This document shows, one piece after another, positions 6,899 through 12,496 of a DNA stretch of 13,444 nucleotides. The stretch lies in assembly GCA_021796315.1 (NCBI GenBank), contig JAJYOH010000097.1:1-13444 (forward strand). The letters run 5' to 3'. The stretch is from Chloroflexota bacterium. GTDB lineage: Bacteria > Chloroflexota > Anaerolineae > Anaerolineales > Villigracilaceae. The translations under genes and the position numbers were made by a program. The notes below the pieces were generated by a model. It was given only the letters and a program-made list of their open reading frames with translations, searched no databases and had not been told where the DNA came from. The stretch's first letter is position 1; the number at the start of each line of letters is the position of its first letter.

Positions 6899-8458
6899 AT
6901 GATGTTCAATCCACTGCTCAATTCATCCCGCCATGCCCGGATTACATTCTTTGCCGCGATTGCAACACTGGTCGGTCTCCTCGCTAGACTGGCGATTCCA
7001 CTTGCAGTTTCCTTCCCTCTCAATGATGGTGGATTATTCTACGCGATGATCCGCGACATTCAACAAAGCAACTATGCTCTTCCGGCAACCATCAGTTACA
7101 ATCACGCGTCCATTCCATTTGCATATCCGCCGCTGGCTTTGTATCTGGCTGCTTTTACTTCAAGCATATTTCATCTTGATCTATTGACGCTGTTGCGCGT
7201 CGTGCCGCCCATTGTAAGCGCCGCGGCAATCCCGGTCTTTTATTTTCTCGCACTCGATTTGCTTCAATCCGAGATCATTGCTGCATTGGCAGCTTTGATC
7301 TTTGCGTTGACGCCGCGCATTTTCGAATGGCAGATCATGGGTGGAGGCATTACCCGCTCCTTTGGATTTCTGTTTTGCCTTCTGACGTTATATAGCGCCC
7401 ATAAACTTTACGCAACGAAATCAAACCGCTTCGCGATCTGGACTTCAGTCTTCGGCGCGTTGGTTATCCTTTCCCACCCGGAAGCTGTCCTGCAAACCGT
7501 ACTCGCGGCACTGATCCTCTATCTATTCACCGACCGGTCGAAGGGCAGCATGGTCCGTTCGCTGGTTGTCGGAATCGCGGCCTTATTGCTGTCTTCTCCG
7601 TGGTGGCTAACTGTTTTACACGCACATGGCCTTGCACCATTTATTGCGGCGTTGTCGGCCGCGCACCAAGATAGCCCAAATCTTTTCTTGAGAATATTTT
7701 TCGCACTGCAATTTGAACTGACCAGAGAACCTTATTTGCCTTTCATCGCTATATTTGCAGTGATTGGATTTTTCCAAAATCTTGGCAATAAAAAATATCT
7801 TTTCCCAGTTTGGATGCTGACAGCGTATATCCTTGAACCGCGCAGTGGAGCACTTTATATGATGCTACCATTATGCATCCTAGCGTCAATGGGCCTGCAT
7901 CAAACTCTGGAATTTATCCAAGGCCACAACCAAACGAAGGCAACCGCGTGGTTCAGAAAACGAACTTCACAATGGTTTTTCGGTTTTATCGTTCTATATC
8001 TGATTGCGAACGCATACACCGACGAATATAAAATATTTACTCAATACACACTGACCAATTCCCAGGTCAAAGCGATGAATTGGATTCGCGATAACACTCC
8101 ACCGAATAGCCAGTTTGCTGTGGTCAGCAACCATAATGCGTTAGCCGACCCAGCCTCAGATTGGTTCCCGGCGTTGACAGATCGAACAAGTTTGGCAACC
8201 GTTTTCGGCTATGAATGGGTCAACGACAATCAGTTTGAAGGACGTATTCAGAAATACACGGCTTTACAGAACTGCATCAACCAAGATGCAGCTTGTCTTG
8301 ATGCGTGGACGCAAAAATATGGAATTGATTATCAGTACGTTTTCATCACTTATTCCTCGTCGGACATTCCGCCGCTTGGAAGAGACTTATTGCAGTCGAG
8401 CCATTATCAACTTGCCTATCAAACAATGGACGCGCTCCTATTTGAGAGCGTCCATTGA
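6899..8458 (+). CDS. GT-C-like polytopic membrane protein (paralogue B of a divergent pair)
   Basis: A 519-residue protein with about ten hydrophobic helices and a soluble C-terminal domain. Landmarks are LNDGG (41-45), YNH (67-69), IPFAYPP (72-78), PRIFEWQIMGGGITRSFG, VILSHPE, SPWWLTVL, GLAPF and EPRSGA. In the C-terminal domain it has MNWIRDNT, DWFPALTDRTSLATVFGYEW and two Cys in NCINQDAACLDAW. All recur in the minus-strand neighbour (for example MDWVRSNT, EWFPVYAGRTSLNTIQGREW, GCVNGSPACVEDW), so the two are paralogues. GT-C-like membrane sugar transferase is the best reading; no substrate can be named. Two adjacent ATGs (6899, 6902) could start it, and neither has a recognisable ribosome site, so a leaderless or weakly initiated message is possible. 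The stop codon lies inside a hairpin shared with the convergent gene. Confidence 0.65.
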   Translation: MMFNPLLNSSRHARITFFAAIATLVGLLARLAIPLAVSFPLNDGGLFYAMIRDIQQSNYALPATISYNHASIPFAYPPLALYLAAFTSSIFHLDLLTLLRVVPPIVSAAAIPVFYFLALDLLQSEIIAALAALIFALTPRIFEWQIMGGGITRSFGFLFCLLTLYSAHKLYATKSNRFAIWTSVFGALVILSHPEAVLQTVLAALILYLFTDRSKGSMVRSLVVGIAALLLSSPWWLTVLHAHGLAPFIAALSAAHQDSPNLFLRIFFALQFELTREPYLPFIAIFAVIGFFQNLGNKKYLFPVWMLTAYILEPRSGALYMMLPLCILASMGLHQTLEFIQGHNQTKATAWFRKRTSQWFFGFIVLYLIANAYTDEYKIFTQYTLTNSQVKAMNWIRDNTPPNSQFAVVSNHNALADPASDWFPALTDRTSLATVFGYEWVNDNQFEGRIQKYTALQNCINQDAACLDAWTQKYGIDYQYVFITYSSSDIPPLGRDLLQSSHYQLAYQTMDALLFESVH

Positions 8459-8473
8459 AGCAACTTTTTGTTT
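8424..8473 (+). terminator. Candidate terminator hairpin overlapping the stop codon
   Basis: CAATGGACGC (8424-8433) pairs perfectly with GCGTCCATTG (8448-8457). After one G/A mismatch, CTC (8435-8437) pairs with GAG (8444-8446) around a 6-base loop. TTTTTGTTT follows at 8465-8473, but 7 bases separate stem and T run, which is longer than usual. The stem includes two bases of the TGA stop (8456-8458). It could end the plus-strand message and perhaps also the convergent ctaB message. Confidence 0.5.
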
Positions 8474-8483
8474 GGGCAATTTC

Positions 8484-9800
8484 TCACACCACCGCATCAA
8501 TCATTAACGCCAAAAAGATAAACGCCAGATACATGCTCGTCCAGCGATACATTGTCCAGGCCACTTTGTTACCTGGAACCGTCCATACGCGCCAGGCAGC
8601 ATAGATCAGCAAAAGCCCAAGCACGATGGCGGACACGAGATAGACCGTTCCAGTGGCTTTGATGGCTGGCAATAAAAGAGAAACACCAACTAAAACAAAT
8701 GTGTAAATCAAAATCTGCCAGCGCGTTTCTCTTTCGCCTTTGACAACCGGCAGCATTGGAACGCCCGCCCGCTCATAGTCATTCTTACGGACAATCGCCA
8801 GCGACCAGAAATGCGGCGGAGTCCACATAAAGATAATTAGAAAGAGAATCCACGCGGCGAGATCAAGATGACCAGCCGCCGCGGCCCAGCCAACCATCGG
8901 CGGGATGGCTCCCGCGCCGCCGCCGATGACAATATTTTGAACGGTGGCTTTTTTCAACAAAATGCTGTAAAAAATCACATAATAAAAAATGCCGGCAAGT
9001 GACAGCAAAGCGGCAGTCAAATTAACCAAACCCGCCAGAACATAATAACTGATCAAACACAGAGCAAGTCCGTAAGACAAACCTTCCGGCGCGGACATGC
9101 GTCCAGCCGCGAGCGGACGCTTTGAAGTCCGCTGCATTTTCTTATCGAGTTCGCGGTCAATATATTGATTCAAAGCCGATGAACCGCCAGCCGCCAGAGC
9201 GCCGCCTAGCATCGTCCAAAAAGCAAGTGCAGGAGAAGGCCACGCTTTGCCGCCCGCGACCAATCCACCAAATGTGGTCAGCAGCAACAATGCCACAATT
9301 AATGGCTTGCTCAATACAAAGAAATCGCTGGCACGCTGACGAAATGGACTCTCCGGAAAAACTTTGCCATCGCGCGCTAACAATCCGGATGCAAATACTA
9401 AAGCCAACAAGGAAATCCAAAGCGAAACCGCGGTCAATGTATGCAAGACCACGAGATGTATCGGGAAATTCCGAACGACTTGCATCGCGCCGACGAACGT
9501 CTGCCCAAAAAATAAAATAGTTGTGACCGTAGTCAATGGCAGCAAGATGGATTCATCGCGTTGTTCGCGCCATGCTTTCATAAAAAGCCAGACCATCAAA
9601 ATACCGGAGACACCCGCCAGCGCCATGTGGACAAGCTTGAGCCAGCCTAACGCACCGACCGGGATGCAAAACGGCCAGCCGGAACAAGCTAACGCGACGC
9701 CGGTCACAGTGACGACGCGACCAGCAACAGTCAGCAACAGCACAGAACCCAAAACTGTCCACGCCAAACGAGTGAATGAGGAAGAGAATGAATATTTCAT
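8484..9800 (-). CDS. ctaB: Fusion protein: half-size heme A synthase (CtaA/COX15) domain + heme O synthase (CtaB)
   Basis: A 438-residue fusion. Residues 1 to about 145 form four helices like one half of CtaA/COX15: a Cys pair in the loop after helix 1 (C39, C45 in ACSGWPFC), H58 in helix 2 and H120 in helix 4 as likely heme ligands. Normal bacterial CtaA has eight helices, and the conserved Glu three residues before the helix-2 His is Lys55 here. Residues about 157-438 are a complete UbiA-type farnesyltransferase that turns heme B into heme O. They carry the prenyl-diphosphate/Mg motif NQYIDRELDKKMQRTSKRPL, then KKATVQNIVIGGGAGAIPP and WTPPHFWSLAI. The fusion thus combines heme O formation with a putative heme A step for the oxidase encoded upstream. 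ATG 9800 overlaps the SURF1 stop (ATGA) and has AAGGAAG just upstream. Longer in-frame starts run into SURF1 and are unlikely. Confidence 0.88.
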   Translation of the reverse strand: MKYSFSSSFTRLAWTVLGSVLLLTVAGRVVTVTGVALACSGWPFCIPVGALGWLKLVHMALAGVSGILMVWLFMKAWREQRDESILLPLTTVTTILFFGQTFVGAMQVVRNFPIHLVVLHTLTAVSLWISLLALVFASGLLARDGKVFPESPFRQRASDFFVLSKPLIVALLLLTTFGGLVAGGKAWPSPALAFWTMLGGALAAGGSSALNQYIDRELDKKMQRTSKRPLAAGRMSAPEGLSYGLALCLISYYVLAGLVNLTAALLSLAGIFYYVIFYSILLKKATVQNIVIGGGAGAIPPMVGWAAAAGHLDLAAWILFLIIFMWTPPHFWSLAIVRKNDYERAGVPMLPVVKGERETRWQILIYTFVLVGVSLLLPAIKATGTVYLVSAIVLGLLLIYAAWRVWTVPGNKVAWTMYRWTSMYLAFIFLALMIDAVV

Positions 9801-10537
9801 ACCTTCTTCCTTAATTCCTTTCTCCACAAGTAGTAAGCATAACCAGCGATGAAGAGAATTGAAAATGAAAACCATTGAATGGCATAATTCAAATTCGTTG
9901 AACCGCCTGAAAGGTCCAAAGTTTCAAGGATTGGGATCGGCGGATCTGTAATGGATGGATTGGGTACGATCTGAACATATACCGGCAAGAGCGGATATGG
10001 GATTTGTTTGCCAAGCCGGTCCATGTTGACATAAAGCCAAAAGTCGAGACGCGCCTGACCAGGCATCAGCGTCGGGTCGGCTTCGGACCCGGGTGTGGGT
10101 ACCGTTTGCCCGAGGCGGATGATTCCGCTGATGGTCACCTGTCCCAGCTGATCGTATTTTCGCCAATCGGCGGGCGCGGGATTGCCGTCAGATGGAATCC
10201 AGCCTCGGTCAACGAGAACCGCTTTCCCATCCGCGAGCAGAAGCGGTGTAAGCAAATGATATCCGGGTTGGACACCGTCATATTGATTCCGGATCGCGAC
10301 TTGATCCTGAAAATCATAAGTTCCAGTGACTGTCGCAGCGCGGTATTCCATCGTGGTCAAATCAACTGTCGTTGGCTGCGAAAGATCAATCGGCGGCATT
10401 GCCTGAACCGCATGGATTTGATCCGCGAAGCTGCGCTCTTGTCCAAGGCGACTCAACTGCCAAAATCCCAAACGGATGCAAACCGCCGCAATGATCAAAA
10501 TCAAAAGCGTTGCCCACCACCAGCGTCGGCTGAACAT
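9797..10537 (-). CDS. SURF1 family cytochrome oxidase assembly protein
   Basis: A 246-residue protein with the classic SURF1 layout: one N-terminal helix (about 7-22), a periplasmic domain and one C-terminal helix (about 220-240). Signatures are RLGFWQLSRL (22-31), EYRAATVTGTYD, GYHLLTPLL, AVLVDRGWIP and NLNYAIQWFSFS. SURF1 helps insert heme a into oxidase subunit I, which fits its place between the SCO gene cluster and the heme-synthase fusion. ATG 10537 lies 11 bases after the upstream stop and gives the usual SURF1 N-terminus. The frame is open upstream to GTG 10582, which would overlap the preceding gene by 34 bases and add a charged stretch without a good ribosome site; TTG 10552 (TTGA overlap) is another option. 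The stop overlaps the next start as ATGA, suggesting translational coupling. Confidence 0.9.
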   Translation of the reverse strand: MFSRRWWWATLLILIIAAVCIRLGFWQLSRLGQERSFADQIHAVQAMPPIDLSQPTTVDLTTMEYRAATVTGTYDFQDQVAIRNQYDGVQPGYHLLTPLLLADGKAVLVDRGWIPSDGNPAPADWRKYDQLGQVTISGIIRLGQTVPTPGSEADPTLMPGQARLDFWLYVNMDRLGKQIPYPLLPVYVQIVPNPSITDPPIPILETLDLSGGSTNLNYAIQWFSFSILFIAGYAYYLWRKELRKKV

Positions 10538-10548
10538 CAATCTCAAGA

Positions 10549-11046
10549 TCAAGCTGGCGTCTCTTTCTTCTTCACGGGCCACAAGACAAAACTAAATACA
10601 GCCAGCAACATGCCCATGGGAAGCCCGCCAAACAAAATGGCAGACAGTCGTGTGCCCATATCCAAAGCCTCGGTTACATCAATGCCAAAAACCTTGGTCG
10701 GAATGAAGGAACACTGCAAAGCATATTTCTGCGAAACATTGAGCGGCAGGCTGGCCGATGTGCCCGGCGGAATGAACAACGGTCCAAGCTCATGTTCAAC
10801 AGAGTCTTCATTCTCGACCACCAACGTATCGCCCACAACAAAAATCATATTCGCGGGAATGGACGGAGGCTGTTTTCCCTGTGCCACTTCCTGAGCTGTC
10901 CCCGGCGGAATCACCAGGGTAACTTGCTGCGGAGGCCGGGTAACATGCGGCAGGAACATAAAAGGAATCTCAGCCAGCAAAGAACCAAATACAAGTCCCA
11001 CTGCAAGGAAAATCAGGAAGCGTTTTATCACCAGGCTCTTGAGCAT
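10549..11046 (-). CDS. Membrane-anchored cupredoxin-like protein with incomplete copper-ligand set
   Basis: A 165-residue protein with a membrane helix at each end (about 8-31 and 133-157) and a beta-rich outer domain between them. Residues about 63-125 look cupredoxin-like: IPANMIFVVGDTLVVENEDSV, then EHELGP with H85 where the first copper His normally sits, a PPGTSASLPL strand, and YALQCSF with C112 where the ligand Cys would be. The following stretch (IPTKVFGIDV) has no His or Met at the expected spacing, so a normal type 1 or CuA site is not evident. It sits between SCO and SURF1, so a role in oxidase or copper-site assembly is likely by context only. TTG 11049 precedes ATG 11046; ATG is chosen because AAAGG lies at a good distance and it overlaps the SCO stop as TGATG. 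The function is not established. Confidence 0.65.
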   Translation of the reverse strand: MLKSLVIKRFLIFLAVGLVFGSLLAEIPFMFLPHVTRPPQQVTLVIPPGTAQEVAQGKQPPSIPANMIFVVGDTLVVENEDSVEHELGPLFIPPGTSASLPLNVSQKYALQCSFIPTKVFGIDVTEALDMGTRLSAILFGGLPMGMLLAVFSFVLWPVKKKETPA

Positions 11047-11627
11047 CAATTGCCTTTCAACAAGGTTTGAATGTCATCAGCCACATCATGCGGGTTCATT
11101 TGGGGACCAATGAAAGTGAGACGGAAATTTCCCTTTTGATCAATCACGTAAAGGAACGTGGTATGCGTCTCGCCGTTGCTTTCCGCCGCCACGCCGTAGT
11201 TGCTATAAACCTGTTGCAATTCAGCGGGTGTTCCGGTCAGGCCGAGGAAAGCCGGATTGAATTGCGTCACGTATTTTTTCATCTGCGCGGGATTGTCGCG
11301 GGCCGGGTCCGTGGTCACCATTAACACTTGCACGTTATCGGAAAGCTTACCCAGAATATCGAAGGTCTGTTTGAGCTTGGCCATGGTCAACGGACATTCG
11401 TCCGTGCAGTTGGTAAAGCCGAAATAGATCAGCACAACCTTGCCGCGCTGACTGCTCAACGTAAACGGCTGATTATTACTATCAGTTAATTTGATTTCCG
11501 AAGCCGGCGCAGGCGGGTCAATCACCGAACCATGAAATGAAGGTTTTCTGGTTACATACAAGACTCCCGCCGCCAGAGACAGCAAAGCCAGAAGAGCGAT
11601 TCCTCCCCAGACGAGTTTCCTTTCCAT
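11046..11627 (-). CDS. SCO1/SenC family copper chaperone for the oxidase CuA site
   Basis: A 193-residue thioredoxin-fold protein with an N-terminal membrane anchor (about 6-25), the rest facing the periplasmic side. The copper-binding set is complete: C74 and C78 in FTNCTDECP plus H155 in ETHTTFLYVID. D107 in TTDPARD also matches the family. SCO proteins deliver copper to, or reduce, the CuA site of oxidase subunit II. ATG 11627 has AAAGG about 8 bases upstream, within a purine-rich leader that begins directly after the terminator of the preceding gene. The stop overlaps the next start by one base (TGATG), so translation is probably coupled to the cupredoxin-like gene. Length and motifs are normal for the family. 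Confidence 0.93.
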   Translation of the reverse strand: MERKLVWGGIALLALLSLAAGVLYVTRKPSFHGSVIDPPAPASEIKLTDSNNQPFTLSSQRGKVVLIYFGFTNCTDECPLTMAKLKQTFDILGKLSDNVQVLMVTTDPARDNPAQMKKYVTQFNPAFLGLTGTPAELQQVYSNYGVAAESNGETHTTFLYVIDQKGNFRLTFIGPQMNPHDVADDIQTLLKGN

Positions 11628-11650
11628 TCATCCAACCTTTCTCTCCTCAT

Positions 11651-11682
11651 AAAAAAGCTTGGGCGACCGAGCGGGCCGCCCA
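11651..11682 (-). terminator. Intrinsic terminator between oxidase structural and assembly genes
   Basis: On the minus strand TGGGCGGCC (11682-11674) pairs with GGTCGCCCA (11668-11660), nine pairs including one G-U, around a 5-base loop. AGC and six Ts (11656-11651) follow. This is a standard intrinsic terminator, lying 25 bases after the subunit IV-III stop and ending just before the SCO ribosome-binding region. Any expression of the SCO-to-ctaB genes must come from readthrough or from a promoter I could not identify with confidence. Confidence 0.8.
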
Positions 11683-11706
11683 TATTGTATGACCACAGAT
11701 TTAAAT

Positions 11707-12474
11707 CTAGATGAGCTTTCCAATCAAATATAGCGCCGGATAGAAGAAAATCCAAACGACATCCACGAAGTGCCAGTAAATTGCGGCAGCTTCGACGCCC
11801 CAATGTCTCTCCGCAGAATAAACTCCACGCGAGCCGTTACGCAGAACGATGGACAAAAAGATCACGCCCGTCAAAACATGGAAAGCGTGCATGCCGGTCA
11901 TCATGAAGAAGATAGCGCCCGCAGCACTTGCAGACGGGGTAACGCCAGCCCTTATGGCGCTCGGCCACTCGACCCCAAGCACTCCCGCTAAAAAGACGAC
12001 GCCCAAAATCAACGTTGCCACAATGCCGATGGTAAAACCTTTGCGGTCGCCATGCTCCATCGAGGCCTCGGCTCGGTTCATAAAGAACGAAGAAAGCAGA
12101 AGTACACTGGTAACCGTCACACCAAGATATTGATTGAGATCCGGGCGGGTGAAGCCAAGCAAATTAAACCGGCTGGCAAAGAGACCGCCAAAGACAAAAG
12201 TGTCTGAAAGCAGGAACAGCCACAGTCCCAGTCGGCGGGAATTCAATTTATATTCAAAACTGTGCCGATCCAGTTGGTCATCCTGGGCATTCAACTTGTA
12301 AATGTGCATGTAGTAATACATCACCAGTCCGACCTTGACAAAGGCAATGATCGCCAGCAAGGCAATAGCGCCAATAGCCACCGCAACAAAAAATTCAAGC
12401 GCAGTCAGGACCGCCAGGAAAATAAAGATAATCGCGCCCTGACGAAGAATCTCAGATTTGTTTGTGTGTTCCAT
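11707..12474 (-). CDS. ctaE: Cytochrome c oxidase subunit IV-subunit III fusion (CtaF-CtaE)
   Basis: A 255-residue membrane protein joining two oxidase subunits. Residues 1 to about 62 resemble prokaryotic subunit IV: two helices, ALEFFVAVA in the first, and AFVKVGLVMYYYMHIYKL in the second, a close match to the usual K..LV..(Y/F)FMH ending. Residues about 74-255 are a five-helix subunit III with RRLGLWLFLLSDTFVFGG, the conserved TGMHAFHVLTG (193-203; H196, H199) and YWHFVDVVWIFFYPALYL near the end. Subunit III stabilises subunit I and helps proton uptake; subunit IV is a small accessory protein. In Bacillus caa3 operons these are separate genes in the order III, IV, so both the fusion and its order are unusual. 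ATG 12474 has GAGGA about 9 bases upstream and lies 22 bases after the subunit I stop. The frame is uninterrupted across the junction. Confidence 0.88.
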   Translation of the reverse strand: MEHTNKSEILRQGAIIFIFLAVLTALEFFVAVAIGAIALLAIIAFVKVGLVMYYYMHIYKLNAQDDQLDRHSFEYKLNSRRLGLWLFLLSDTFVFGGLFASRFNLLGFTRPDLNQYLGVTVTSVLLLSSFFMNRAEASMEHGDRKGFTIGIVATLILGVVFLAGVLGVEWPSAIRAGVTPSASAAGAIFFMMTGMHAFHVLTGVIFLSIVLRNGSRGVYSAERHWGVEAAAIYWHFVDVVWIFFYPALYLIGKLI

Positions 12475-12496
12475 GATAAGGGTTCCTCAGCTCTAC

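Noticed and set aside
10004..10894. Open reading frame of 296 codons on the plus strand
   Set aside because: It lies wholly antisense to the SURF1 and cupredoxin-like genes, whose family motifs are clear. Its translation is basic, irregular and has no recognisable domain.
11697..11708. 12-base perfect palindrome AGATTTAAATCT as an operator
   Set aside because: It overlaps the stop codon of the IV-III fusion gene, is low in complexity, occurs once, and is not placed at a promoter.
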